This document shows positions 23,906 through 36,782 of a stretch of 64,000 bases of DNA, piece after piece. The stretch's first letter is position 1. The number at the start of each line of letters is the position of its first letter. The DNA is from Carallia brachiata (taxonomy: Eukaryota > Streptophyta > Magnoliopsida > Malpighiales > Rhizophoraceae). Below the pieces are notes generated by a model. The model saw only the letters and a list, made by a program, of their open reading frames with translations. It was not told where the DNA came from and ran no database searches. The stretch spans positions 2,817,813 to 2,881,812 of the forward strand of contig JADCRB010000029.1 in NCBI GenBank assembly GCA_021464245.1, written 5' to 3'. The position numbers were made by a program, and so were the translations under genes.

Positions 23906-25393
23906 AAAACGGAGAGAGCAAGACGTGGATACAATTAGAGGGGGAATTAGAGGGAGATTGGAGGATTGAGTTAATCAAATAATATTTAATTTTTTTATTT
24001 TATAAGTTCAATATATAATGGACCAAATAACTGTGTATATTCACTGCATTTTTTTTTTTTTTGAAAAAGATAAACAAAAATGGATGAGATAAAAAATAGC
24101 ATGATCAGAATAATTTTTTATTATTTGATATGGTAGTCTAATAGTAATTTGATATATTTTTTTAACTCATTGTCCAGTTCGAGTACCACTAACACTGATA
24201 TGAGCTTTGACTTCTAAATTATTCAGTAATGACCATGATTTACGCGTCTTTAGTTATAGATTCGCCTAAATTATATAACAATGACCGTGAGTTACGTATT
24301 TTTAATTACATATTCAGTAATTATCGTAACTAATTTAGAAGAGTCACGCTCAATCCCAACTATACTGGAGTGGTGGATCGACCTTTATAACAGTTATTAA
24401 ATGAGTCGTTCAAACAAAAATTATTTCAATATCGGTCTGATGATCAATATATTAACAATAATTTTTTTTTATAAAAAAAATAAATTAAAAAAAAAACCTG
24501 CCTAGTAATACTTATTCAAGTGCTTAAAAAGCATAAGAGATGTAAACTAATCACATTATCTAGCAACACAAATAAATGAATAAAAAAAAAAAAAACTATC
24601 CATTATTTTGCTGAAACAAATAATTGACATAATAAAAAAAAAAACTGTCCAACTGCTGTCTCTCAGATTGGATCATATTGTCCCATTAAATATTTCTGCC
24701 TAGTTGTGTTTTTTTTAAAAAAATTAAATTTACATACAGACCAAAAATAAATAAATAAATTTACATGCTCCAATACAAGAATAATCTGTTTTTCTTTTTC
24801 TTGAGGGGCCTAAGCTCTCGGTTATTATAACGAAATTTATAATTCAATCTTCCACAAAAAATAAAAAATTATTAACATGAGACAGTATCCAGCATGACAT
24901 ATAATGAGTATTTCAATGAGTATTCTCTTTCCTGATTTATAGGAATAACTATGTATTTAAAAATTCAAAATATGTTTATTACTCACAAATAACTTTTTAC
25001 CACCTAAGGTGAAGTGGTGGTTCAAAAATAATTCGACATACTTCTATGTTTGCAACTTGAATTTGAGTTTTTGCATCCACGATTCTCCTTTGGTAAAAAG
25101 CTGGATGGTTGCTGAAATGACTAAAAATTATAATGCAGTGGTAGATTTCAGATTCAATAATCGTTATAATCTTTTGCAGCGGAGCTTGCTCTTTTGAGAG
25201 TGGTTGAATGTGACGGTTTCAAACAGAAATTACTCTAATCATAATTAATAAATTTAATGTTTGACATAATTATGAGTTTTTTTTAATAAAAAAAATTATT
25301 AACTTATTATTATTATTATTATTATTAATCATTTTTTTTATTAGTTTGGATTTAATTTAACCAGGCCCCACCCACATTTTGCGTGGGTTGTAT
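23906..25393. other. Intergenic spacer between divergent KGD4-like and SDHAF4-like genes
   Basis: About 1.5 kb of AT-rich DNA with A and T runs and a (TTA)n repeat near 25300-25327. It presumably contains both promoters. On the minus strand a CACGTC motif occurs at about 23922-23927, close to the KGD4-like leader. No other gene was seen. Confidence 0.45.
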
Positions 25394-25401
25394 TGGGCCC
25401 A
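25394..25401. promoter_or_regulatory. Site II-type (TCP) element TGGGCCCA
   Basis: The palindromic TGGGCCCA lies about 140 bp before the SDHAF4-like ATG. TGGGCC/T site II elements are known to be enriched in promoters of plant nuclear genes for mitochondrial proteins. Use as a promoter element here is an inference. Confidence 0.45.
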
Positions 25402-25540
25402 CTAGAAAAAGACCAATCTTTGGAGCAAAAATCAATAAGAAGTTAAATTGGAATACTCCGGTAAATAAGGGCTAATTTTGTGTAGTGTATGGGGGATTAG
25501 GTTAGGTCCGTTAGGAGCAGGAGCCTCCCAGGAGAAGAAG

Positions 25541-25894
25541 ATGGCAAGAAGCAATCTGGTCCGTCTGTTCACATCCATATCAAGCATCCCCATACCAAAA
25601 CCAGCTGGATCCGAATTGGCTGCTTTGCAGTACGCTTCGATTCGGCTCGTGAGAGCCGAAAGCAGCAGCAGCAACATCAAAAGGCAACAAGAAGAAGCCA
25701 CCAAGCATAATCACGAAGCCGCTGAAAAGAACAACAAAAATAGTCAACAAGAAGAGGAAGAAGAAGATGATGATGATGGAGACGGAGGCGATGATCATGT
25801 GAATAAAGAGACAGGGGAGATCGGTGGGCCCCGTGGCCCCGAGCCTACTCGATACGGTGATTGGGAGCGAAATGGTCGCTGCTATGATTTTTGA
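25541..25894 (+). CDS. SDHAF4: Succinate dehydrogenase assembly factor 4, mitochondrial (DUF1674)
   Basis: Single-exon ORF of 117 residues. SDHAF4 binds the flavinylated SDH1/SdhA subunit in the mitochondrial matrix and promotes its assembly into complex II. The N-terminus ([14 protein letters not shown]) is basic and hydroxylated with no acidic residues, as expected for a mitochondrial presequence. Residues about 45-85 are a low-complexity Q/E/D-rich linker. The last 30 residues carry the family signature: [20 protein letters not shown], then [10 protein letters not shown], which is the conserved C-terminus of DUF1674 proteins. The chosen ATG follows ggagaagaag. The frame is open further upstream but has no earlier ATG that improves the presequence. 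It is divergent from the KGD4-like gene. Confidence 0.93.
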   Translation: MARSNLVRLFTSISSIPIPKPAGSELAALQYASIRLVRAESSSSNIKRQQEEATKHNHEAAEKNNKNSQQEEEEEDDDDGDGGDDHVNKETGEIGGPRGPEPTRYGDWERNGRCYDF

Positions 25895-27498
25895 TCTCTC
25901 TCTCTCTCTCTTTTTTTTATGAATAATTTTCTTGGTGTTTTTTTTGGTCCTTTTTGGTGTTCTGATGACTGACCAATTGAAATCCTGTAGGAATAAGAAT
26001 GAAATGTTTGTTTGACAATTACGAAATGGTTTAGCTGGTGGATGAGCTGGGGTTTGATTTGTCTGATGTTCTTGTTCTTATGCTGCAATAATGCTTTTAT
26101 TTTTTTAATAAAAAAAAATCACTTTACGATAGGATAGTTATTGAATCTTTAGATTGGGCCGATCTTTTAGACATGGGTATTCTCATTTAACTTTTTATAG
26201 AGAAAATTCATTATCAGAAACGGACTTATCTTAAATGTAATTAAGATATTAACAAATTTTAAATTTATATTGGTTCGTTCTAAATATCTTATTAGTTGAG
26301 GCTTAAATTTAAATTAATATTAAAAATAATATATTAAAATATGACTAAATTGTCACTTTTAATGGTCATTAATATTATTGTCATATTGTTCTTTTAGTTA
26401 TTAAATTAATCACTCAATAAGATTAGATGTGGTTACCATATTTTAATTGGTTCACCAACTTGCCGCTAGAATGTTTCAGCAGTGAATTCTTTTCACCAAA
26501 AATTGATTGAAAACGTGATTTTTGGCATCGGTTAAAAAACCAAAAAATTGTTCCTTCAACTCAACAATTCCCTCTGTCCAAGTGCAATGTTTTAATTAAA
26601 TTGGCAGATTTTTTTGACTCGGCTAGGCTTCGCTTAGTGAACCATATTCAGAATAGCTTGCAATTTGCAGCTCAAAAATTTTTTCCACCCCATTTTTGGC
26701 AGAAGAGCAGCATAATTTAGCAAACTTAGCATGGCATGACGCAAGTTTTCTTGGTTCATTGGTCATTGCTCGGCCAGGGCTACGCGTTACACAAATTTAA
26801 GGGCAGCCATTTACTTCCTTCTAATATTCTTAATCGTTCAGAGTGGAAGTGAAATTGGAGGCAAAGCTTTCTGAGACAAGATTTAATCAGATTTTAGGCT
26901 TCATTTTCAAACCGGGGTCAGCACTCCAGTTGGACTGGAGAATCGGTCCTATTCAACCGGATAATAAATCAAAATGAAAAATCCGCTTAAACTGAAGTAA
27001 ACCGGATTGATCCTTTGATCCATTGACTCGATAAACCATTTGGTTAGTTTCCAAATCCAACGAATACTGGTTTAACCCTAAAGTTTAGATTGTAGCAACC
27101 GGTTAAATTTCTTTTTTTTTTTTTTTAAATTCTAAAAATGGGTGAAGAGAGATGGTGTCTCTACGGACTCACTAAAGAAGATTATGCGATTTAATCCACC
27201 CTAAGTAGGTCAGACTGGTACATGCTGAACTTGCGATTGAGCAAACCACTCAAGTTTAGTCCAAACTCGAATTGTTCTTGACTTTAGGGTGTCACGTACG
27301 TTTAACCCCACCGTACACTATAGCAGCATTCAAACCTAGGACCTTATAGTCGGCACATTCGTCATTTACTATTAGACCATAACATACAGTAGTTAAATTT
27401 CTAAATATACTAAACCTATTTTCTCTTTGCCTCTTGATAACTCATTCTCCTTACAATCCTTGCTTTGTTTTTTTTTTTTTCTCTTGTAGACCCAAGAC
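25895..27498. other. Intergenic region downstream of SDHAF4
   Basis: The probable 3' UTR lies within 25895-26110 and includes a CT repeat and AATAA-type signals near 26086-26110. The rest is AT-rich with no gene. The stretch 27120-27400 has ordinary base composition and may be a decayed repeat, but no partner copy was seen in this window. Confidence 0.4.
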
Positions 27499-27850
27499 CA
27501 AGGTTGTAAAAATCAGACCGGATATCGAACCGGAAACATTAGTAGGTAAAAGTTCAACCAGTCGAACCAGTATTTGAACCGGTATTTAATAATATATATA
27601 TTTATAAAAGTAATTTAAATAAATAATATATATATGTAGTAATTAAATATTAATTTTTTTAATTTTAAGGATTAAATTGAAAGTTTTGATAAATTTAGAA
27701 CTAATTTGAATATTTTAATAACCTTAAAGCTTAAATTATAATTTAAACAAACTTTGAGATCAAATTAAAATTTTTGAATTTTTATATTTTACTTGGACCG
27801 GTTGGATCGGTCCGGTTTTGACCGGTTCTGACCGGTCTGAGTTTCAGTTG
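27499..27850 (+). mobile_element. hAT-type MITE, copy 2 (truncated)
   Basis: It starts caaggttgtaaaaatcagac, like the termini of copies 1 and 3. It follows them through the A/T-rich core (gaaagttttgataaattta) and the CCGGT-rich region near 27795-27840. The distal inverted terminus and a matching 8-bp duplication are missing, so the copy is truncated or diverged at its right end. Confidence 0.7.
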
Positions 27851-30800
27851 GATCAGTCCCTCTCTTTCTCTAAGTCGAGGTCGAAAATCACCCATTGATA
27901 TCCTTATTTAATCTCTCATATAGAGAGAACTTACTATCCAACAACTAGTGGATTCAAACGTGACTCCACCATAACAAATTACTAAATTTAAAATTCGAGA
28001 GCCGATCCACCAGTCCTTCAAGCCCAATTATTAGGCAAGGAAACCCATATATTGTAATACATGAGGCGAATATCAACCTGAGAATTTGAAACTGAGTCAG
28101 TTATGTAGAATACACGTCAGAATACTACTCAGGTTACTATCTCAGATGGTGTGACAGCCAAAAGTTCAACCTTAATGCATTAGCTCATGTCATTACCGCC
28201 AAAATTTCATTTGTTCAAATAGTGAATAATTTCATGGTTGTCCATGATTCCTTATAATTTTTTATTTTTCAAAAAAATTGTATTGTAGGTATATTAATAA
28301 TCATATATGTAGATTAAAGTTGAGATTTACCTTTTGTTATCTTCATTTAACTATCTCTTATAGCTCTTTCACACTCGACTGTTGTATTAACATATTGTAA
28401 ACCCATTGATATTCGCAAACTTGTTTAACTGCGACTCAACAAATCCTCCTTTATTGAAGAGCGGGCAATGGCCTAAGAGCTTGAATCCCAGTAAATGTAG
28501 AAGAGAACTATCAGAATACTAGATTATTATCTCAGACGGTAATTCAAAACCTTTTTTTTAATTAAAAAAAATTACATAGTATGTATGCCGGTTATCGCAC
28601 CTATAAATTGAAGTTGGGACTACTTACTATCTCATTTAGTTATCCTTATAAGTTAAACTCACTACTTAAATAATGTTAAATTTAAATAAATCTCTTTTAA
28701 AATAATTATGATATTAACGAGTTTAAAACCAATCATAAGAGTTGGGCAGGTAAATGTAATTTTTATTGGATTATCACATTGTTCACCAACAACTTCTACA
28801 ACCCAAAAATAGTGGATTCCTACTAAAAAATAGTGCTAGGCTAGAGCCCATGACTGCCTAAGCATAACGACAACACTTGCTCAATATGCTTGTGTGAAAT
28901 GGATACGAGCCCAAAGAGCAACTTTTGACGGTGGAACAAAGTTCAGTTCATGTACCAATAATTTATCCGAGAGGAAGAGCAAGTTGGTTGGCATGGAGGC
29001 TTTCTGTGGATGTGGGGTTTAATTAGCGTATTTGACGATTTTTGGGTAAGCAAGACAACGGGATATATTTAACGAAACATACGAGAGATATGCAGTTAAT
29101 TTAACAATATTCAATAATTTATCTGTTATTTTTTGAATTTAATATATTTTTTACAATTTAATTATTCATATTACTTTGTGTCCATTCGTATCACTTTGGA
29201 TCCATCGCATGCCTTGACTGTGGTCAGTGGATTAAATGAAATTGGCGAAAGGTAGAGGGAGAGTCGTGGAAGGGGAGGGGCGCTTTCTGTTTGCGTTTAG
29301 TTTGGGCTTGTGTTTTCCTCTTTGAGCATTTTTTTTGGTTGTGTTATGTGAAGACCAACTCAAATAAATTGGAACAATAACCTTTTATTTCGTGATAATA
29401 CATCCTTGTGGTTGTGTAATGTGAATTGAAATATTAACTTTCTATTCGGTGATAATACATTTTTAATTTGGAGAATGTTATTTAGCAGAAGAAGAAGCCA
29501 CGGATGACACAGAAAAATAGTTTCAATAACTTTGGAGATAATTGATTACCCTTCTTTTTTTCTGCAAAAAATAAAACTCAAGTACTTTTTAGTATTACTT
29601 TAAATATATTTAGTATTATTTTAAATTTTTATTTTTTAAAAATTTTTTTTACGAGAACTAAACCCTAGTACTTTGGGTTTTCCTAAATATATTTAGTGGT
29701 ACGTTAAATTTAAAAAAAAAATCAAAAGTTTTAATTTTCTTAAATAAAATAAGAAGGAACAATATGTTTAAAAAAAAAAAAAAGTTGATGTCGTGCGGAT
29801 TCGTGACGTTTGATTCGTGAGCAAAAGCATTGTCCTTTTAATTTTAGTTAAAAAGTGTCAAGACAAAGGAGTATTTTAATAGGATAAAATAAAAATTTTA
29901 ATCGGAATAAAAAAGAAATTTTAGTTGTGCCACAATGGGCAATAGCATGAAATTTACTTAAATTACTCAAAGCGTAATATCAAAATTTGTTTAATAAAAG
30001 AGCTATACTTGAGTAAAATCAAAATGAGCTCATTTGAACTTTTAAACAACTCATTTAATAATTGTTTAAATCTCGATTTATAAAGTCATTATAATATGTT
30101 TGATATGTCTGTTTGAGTCTCGGAAGGAATTTCTTTGTAAAAATAAAAGTGAAATTGCATATATTTGTACTTCCTCAGACTCAAGAAATATGAAAGTTTT
30201 ATATACTGAAACATTGTTTTATTAAAATTACATGCTTATGTTTTAATTAGTTAGTTTTGTTATAGTAAATATGTTTCAATCAGTTTATTTTATATTTATA
30301 ATAATAAATTTATAATTTTGATTATTTTTGTTAATACTATGAAATTAAATGAAATGTTCATGAAAAATTCTAGACTCAATTTGATAAAAGATAAATTTGG
30401 CTTGGCTCGACTTAGAATAATGATATTTCACGCAAAAAGAAACCATACGAAAATAACAAAACGTCGAGATATGGAATTTTTTTTTTTTGTAAATTCAAAA
30501 CCCAAGACGTGATTTTTATTTTTTTTGATTTTTTTAAAATCATGATGTTAAGTAATATTTTTATTTATGGTAACACTAAGTATTATTTAGAATTTATTTA
30601 TTTATTATAAAGATTATGTTTAGGGTAACATTGCATACTACTTAAGATTTATGTTTTTTCTTTGTAAAAATTTAGTTTTTATAAAAAAAAATTTAGGACC
30701 CAAATCAAAACATAACAAATTTCGTGCGTTTTTTTTTATCCCTCAACTTATTGACTATAAACGAACTTGATTTAAATATGGCAAATTTTGGTTATGTTGA

Positions 30801-30933
30801 CTGCCGGACTTGTGTACAGCTCCATACTTGAATGCCTGGCATTGCTTCTTTGTCGATGGCTTTAAAGATGGGCTCCGGCTGAATATTTCGTGCCCCATTC
30901 GCCGGAATTATCCATAACGGTCGCTGGCTCGCT
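27851..30933. other. Gene-free intergenic region
   Basis: About 3 kb, AT-rich, no coding exons recognised. It includes an imperfect tandem duplication of about 71 bp at roughly 29337-29464 (units sharing ggttgtg.aatgtgaa and gataatacat) and decayed repeat-like text at 27870-28560. Confidence 0.45.
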
Positions 30934-30989
30934 CCCTAAATAACCTTTTTTTTTTTTTTTTTGAGAAAAAAAGGATTATGAAATTATTA

Positions 30990-33900
30990 TTAATTGTTGG
31001 TCGTTACATCAGATGAAATAATATCAAAAATAGAACCATGGTTGGCTCTATTACACCGCAAGACACCCTCATGTGCAAGTGAAATTTTCGCCACAGCATG
31101 AGCAGCGCCGTTGTACTGTCTTTTAGTGTGTTGGAAAGCACAGGTTGCAAAATTGGAAGAAAGGAATTTGATGTCTTCAATGAGAAGGCCCACTAAATTG
31201 TTTGCTGGATGGCTTGACTTTATCCCATTGACCACGGTAAGGCAATCAGATTCGACAATAATCTTTTGTAAGCTGCTTTCCACTGCCTGTTGAAGTGCAG
31301 TCCTGATGGCTGCAGCCTCTGCAATTTCCGGGTCCCATGTGCACTTTAGCCCCTTCCCGAGGACCATTAGTGGCTCATTATTTGGGTAGCGAAAAACCAC
31401 GCCCAGGCCAACCCGCCCCCAACCAGTAGCCGCATCAGTGTTGATCTTCACATGATCAGCTGGAGGTGGTTGCCAGCCTACTTGGATTTGCTGCACCTCT
31501 GTTTCCTGTGTCCTTATTGAGGCTCTCTTGGAATCCTCATGAAATCGAAGGGCAAAATGTAATACACTCTCTTGATCACCGGTCTTCCCTTCCATAATAA
31601 AGGAATTGCGAGCTCGCCAAATCGCCCAGGCTATCATGGCCACCCGCTCAATTGAATCACCATCCATCTGAAGGGTTATTGTTTGGAACCAGTCCTGGAA
31701 TTTATCTTGCTGAAACGCTTGAGCTCTTAATCCAAGGGGGCTCATGAACCAAACTCCTTCTGCCCATTGACAATAGAGCAAGGCATGCATAGTAGTTTCT
31801 CGCCCCATTCCACACCGCTGGCATGTCGGATCTATAGGCACTCCTTTCCGTTCTAAATTTGCTGTCGTTGGTAAAAATTCTTTGGAGGCACGCCAAAGGA
31901 AGTGTTTGATCTTACCCGGAATAGTCAGTCTCCATATATGATTCCATTTCCTTGTAGAAGCCGTTGATGAGGAGCCAACATCTGGACCAGTATATCCTCC
32001 GGAGTCTTTGGCCAGTCTATACGCACTCCGAACTGTGTATTTACCCATGGTATCATAGTGCCACACCAGTTTGTTTGCCACCCTTCTCAGGCTCAGCAGC
32101 AATGACAGGATTTGGGCGCATTCATCAGGCATGAAAAAATGGCGCACTAGGCTCTCACGCCATCTCCCTGTATCTTGATCAATTAGAGCGGCAACAGTGG
32201 TGTCAAATAACGGCAGTCGAGGTGAAAGAATTTTGAAACCATTTTGGCTGGGAAGCCATGGGTCGCTCCATATATCAATATCTTTGCCATCACCCCCTCA
32301 TCGTATGCCACGACGACCAGAGCTCTAGATTCACAATACTTCTCCATGCATAACTAGGATTATAACCCAACTTTGCATCCAGAAGACTATCCTTGGGGAA
32401 ATAGCGAGCTTTGTAAATCCTAGCCAACAAAGAATCTGTAATAGTGAGTAATCTCCATACCTGCTTACCGAGCATGGCCAGATTGAAAGAATAAAAATCT
32501 CTGAAGCCCAGGCCACCATCCCTTTTGCTCCGAGCTAAACGATCCCACGATGCCCAATGAATCTTATTTCTGCCCTCCTTACTACCCCACCAAAACCGGT
32601 TAACTAGCTTAGCAACTTCATTGCAGAAATTTTTTGGCAATAAGAAACAGCTCATGAAGTAAGTCGGGATTGCCTGTACCACAGCTTTGATTAACACTTC
32701 TTTCCCGGCTCTAGACAGCAGTTTTTCATTCCATCCATTCAGCTTTTTCCTGATACGGTCCAAGAGTAAATCGAAGGTCTTCTTTTTTGAAAAGCCAACA
32801 GTCATCGGAAGTCCCAGATATTTGTGCGGACGCTCTACAGCCTTAACACCGAGGCAGTCTTCGATAGCATTTATCTGTGATACGAACATTTCGGCTAAAA
32901 GAGAGCTCCGTCTTTTCCAGGTTGATTTTTTGACCAGAGGCATTTTCATACTGGGAAAGAATATCCTTTAATTTTTGGCACTCTTGTACCTTTGCAGCTG
33001 AAAAGATCAAACTGTCATCTGCAAAAAATAGATGGGGACTATTGGGGCTCGACGGCAGATGCGGACTCCACTGATGCTTCCAGTGTGGGCAGCTGAACTC
33101 AATAAGGCCGAAAAACCTTCTGCACACAGGAGGAATAAGTATGGCGATAAAGGGTCCCCCTGTCGCAGGCCTCGAGATGGATAGAACACAGGACCAGGTA
33201 CAGAGTTAGTCATCATAGAGTAAGAGACTGTGCGAACACACCGCATCACTAGCTGTACCCAGTTATTTGCAAAGCCCAGCCTCAACATAGCCTGCTCCAA
33301 GTATAACCATTCAACCCGATCATACGCCTTGCTCATATCAAGCTTAAGAGCCATTGTACTAGTATTGCCTTTGTACCTGTGTTTCATGCTATGAAAAATT
33401 TCAAAAGCCACCAAAGCATTATCAGTGATAAGGCGGTTAGGAATAAACGCACTTTGATTGTCTGATACCACATGAGTTAAGAGAGGCTTTAGTCTGTTAG
33501 CTAGTACTTTCATGACCAATTTGAAGACCACGTTGCACAAGCTAATGGGTCTGAAATCTTTGCATGACTCTGGGTTTGCCACCTTAGGGATCAAACAAAT
33601 GTGCGTGTGATTGATAGATGATGGATCACCACCATTGTTTAGAATGTCTAGCACTGTTTGTGTCACATCATGCCCAACAATATGCCAACAGGATTGAAAA
33701 AAGAGAGCAGGCATTCCGTCTGGACCAGGGGCCTTTAATGGGTGCATTTGATGGAGAGCTTCCAAGACATCTTGCCCAGTGAAAGGTCGGCTTAATTCCG
33801 CATTCATCGCATCAGTGACTTTCGGCACAATGGCATTAAGCACCGGGCTGAGGCCACCGGCACCTTGGGAGCAGAAGAGATCCTGAAAATAAGACAAAAA

Positions 33901-35062
33901 TTCAGTGGCAAATTCATCAATTCTAGTCAAAATTCTGCCATCCTCTGAGCGAAGCCGGCGAATATGGTTACACTTTTTTCTTGCTGATGCACGCCCATGG
34001 AAGAAGCTGGTGTTTCTGTCTCCCTCTTTGAGCCATAATTCTTTAGATCGCTGAGCCCACATTATTTCTCCCTAGCCATGCTTCATCTATTGCGGCCTGG
34101 TTTTTCTTTAAATCTGCTATGGCAGCTAAGGATGGGGGAAGCTTCTCCAAGTCCATCTACTTTTTGCGAAGCTGCCTTATTGTTGTATTGACATTACCAA
34201 AGGCTCGTTTTTCCCATTCTGATAGATAGCGGACACATAGAGAAATTTTGGCCGAGATATCATGTCCTTGGTTAATAAGCCGAGCCTGCATCCATGCATC
34301 CGAAATAATATCCACACAAGAAGGTTCACGAAGCCACATACCTTCAAACCGGAATATCTTCCGCCTCTGTGTCTGTTCTGGGAATTAGTGGTCAAGTTAA
34401 TTAGTAACGGGTTGTGATCAGACCCGAACCTCGATAAGTGATCAACTTGGACGCCTGGATAGAGCTCCAAAAAATCTGAGGATGAGACCACGATCCAGGC
34501 GTTCTTGGACATTGTCTGATGCTACCCGGCCATTTGTCCATGTGAACTCCACCCCACGGTATCCCAAGTCTTGCAATCCACAGGTCTCTGTAGCTTGCTT
34601 AAAAGCTTCCATGAACTGCATAGGTCGTGGTCGACCTCCTTGCTTCTCATAGGAATACATAACCTCATTAAAATCACCACAACATAACCAAGGTTGCGAG
34701 GACTGCGACATAAGAGAATTAAGGAGTGACCATGTCAACCCCTTGTTGCTATCCTCTGGCCAGCCGTACAGGCCCGTAAATCTCCATACCACCGGCTGCA
34801 CACCGTCTTGGACTGAGACATCTATGTGATGGCTATAAAAAGTTTGCAGGGAGATAGATAGTGATTCTTTCCATACCAACGCAATCAACAAAAATACCAT
34901 GTGGAAAATTCAATTTAGTCTTTAATGAATCCATTTCAGAGGAGAATAATCTTGTTTCCAAATGAAAACAAGAGTGGGAGCTTGAAGCTGTAACAGCTTT
35001 TTTATTCTGCTAACTACGCGAAGGTTCCCAAGCCCCCGGCAGTTCCAGCATAAGAGACTCAT
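30990..35062 (-). pseudogene. LINE ORF2: endonuclease, reverse transcriptase, zf-RVT, RNase H (frameshifted)
   Basis: Starts MSLLCWNCRGLG, the usual opening of the plant L1 APE-type endonuclease. The GDFNEV and SDHNPLLI endonuclease motifs are at about 34680 and 34410. Reverse transcriptase follows in 34062-33007 (APGPDGMP, FRPISLCNV, KLDMSKAYDRVEW, GLRQGDPLSPYLF), with the catalytic FADD box in a different frame at about 33025. Then come LPMTVG, the zf-RVT motif with CQRCGMGRETTMHALLYC (about 31800) and an RVT_3 RNase H (KINTDAA at about 31430, ESD at about 31245). At least four frameshifts or stops interrupt it, for example near 34940, 34480, 33030 and 32290. Confidence 0.9.
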
Positions 35063-36618
35063 GGCTTTCGGCAGGGTTGCGTCGCAGCCTCTGCCGATTG
35101 TAGTACGTTGTGGGAAGAAAGCAAAAGAAAATCATTGGGCTTATTCTTGCTAGGGTCTGAGGGTGCTTCCATTAGTTCTTCTATGTCATGTGGCAACTTG
35201 TGTTTCCCCAGCAAAGAAGAGTATTTGCCTGCCTGTGACTCTCCTTTATTACGTGTGTCATGCTCGGTCTTCACCAAATTGATTTTACGGGCACCCTTAT
35301 TTTTAACATCGTGCTTCACATTTGAAGGTACATTGGGGGCAGTGCAGCTAATGTAAGAAGAGTCAATATTCTCGCTATTGCCTTTGGTGAGATCAGATGC
35401 TGACATGGCATGGGCCCTAGTACTTGATGAAGAGGCTGAAATTAGGGAGCCCTCAATTGGTCCATCGTGCGCAGCTGTAATATCAACATTGTTTTTAATT
35501 GCCGTTTCTACTCGGCTTGTAGAGTTTGGCATGGATTTTGTTACCTAGGAAAAGGCGGGCCTTGTTTTATTCCAGAACACTCAGTGTCCATATGTGTAAC
35601 AGTCATCTTCACAGTAGTTGAGTTCTTTCTTAGGAGTTGAGACAGGATCTGCCAGTCAGCAAAATTATGAGGCTTGGGATCTTGGATTGAAAGCTGATTT
35701 ACTAGCAATACCATCCATCGCAATTTGCGCCGCAGAATCTGGAATTAAGATTTGGCTTCCCGTATTGGTTGCTCCAGCCTCTGTGGCCGCCGACGAGCCT
35801 TCCGGCTGGTTCCCTGCCGTTGCTTGCTGCCCTGCTTCTTATTACCATCTACAGCCTTAGAAAGTGCCAATCTCGTGCTTGTTCTCACCTCTGGTTCTGA
35901 TTTCACCACTGTTCTCTTCATAGGAGATGCCGCAGGTTTTCCGAATACGGCATCTTTGAAGTTGTGCCGCCCCATCATCCTCTGTAGTATCATCCAGCAA
36001 CTCACAATCCCTATTAAGATGACCTATGCAGCCACAAAAATAGCAGAAGTTGGGCAGCCGTTCGTATTTGAAGTTAATCCATATAGTGTTGCCATTGCGT
36101 TGACGAATGAAAGCACCCTTGACAAGGGAATTGCGCACGTCAAAAAGGACTTTGAAGCGAAGGAAACGGCCCCATTGCCCAATACTGTCTTCGTTAGCCT
36201 CCAAAAACTCTCCAATTCTATTTCCAAAAGCCACGGCTGATGACTTCGTCATAGCATAACGAGGAAGATCATAAGCTCTGACCCAATAGGGTACATGAAA
36301 GAGATTTACCTTTGAGGGTTGTTCATCTCTTGCCATCTCCTTCAGTATTAGAACCGATTTGTCAAATGACCACGGTCCACTGTCTAGAACAAACCTCATG
36401 TCCCGGGGAGAAGAAAAGTGAAAGCTGAATAGGTTTCTATCAAGTTCCTTCGATTCCATAGCTTTCTTTGGCTTCCACACTAGATTCATGGTATTGAAAA
36501 GAGCTTTCGTGTTGAAAGGTTTATCAGTCCACAGGCTACCCAATAGGCAGTAATCAGTTTGTTTTGTCTCCTCCTCTCCATCATGTTCACACCCAAGGTC
36601 TATTACTACTTCCTCCAT
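35059..36618 (-). pseudogene. LINE ORF1: DUF4283 RNA-binding protein with CCHC zinc knuckle (frameshifted)
   Basis: Starts MEEVVIDLG. The DUF4283 region includes WKPKKAMESKEL and GPWSFDKSVLILKEM, followed by the zinc knuckle CYFCGCIGHLNRDC (CX2CX4HX4C). The frame then shifts by one near 35950 and returns by about 35535, so the first and last parts share one frame over 1560 nt. The stop TGA at 35061-35059 overlaps the ORF2 ATG as ATGA. In L1-type elements ORF1 packages the RNA into a ribonucleoprotein. Confidence 0.85.
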
Positions 36619-36782
36619 TACTCACTGGCAAAAACAGAGGGCAAGGTCCAGTAAATAGACGAGGAAACTCTTAGATCAAGAGAGAAAAAACCCTACATAT
36701 GGGTAGACTTATCTGTATATAACAAAGGGGAACTCTCACGGGAGAGAACTCTCGGAGAGGGGAGGGTCCCCTAAATAACCTT

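Larger units (their letters stand above)
30948..36768 (-). mobile_element. Full-length L1-type LINE, disabled
   Basis: A perfect 14-bp target duplication CCCTAAATAACCTT flanks the element (30934-30947 and 36769-36782). A poly-A tail (T run on +) sits at the 30948 end, so the element reads on the minus strand. Its order is 5' UTR, ORF1 (DUF4283 plus CCHC knuckle), ORF2 (endonuclease, reverse transcriptase, zf-RVT, RNase H), short 3' UTR and poly-A. It is about 5.8 kb, the usual full length for plant L1 elements. Both ORFs are broken, so it cannot be autonomous. The perfect target duplication suggests moderate age at most. Confidence 0.93.
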
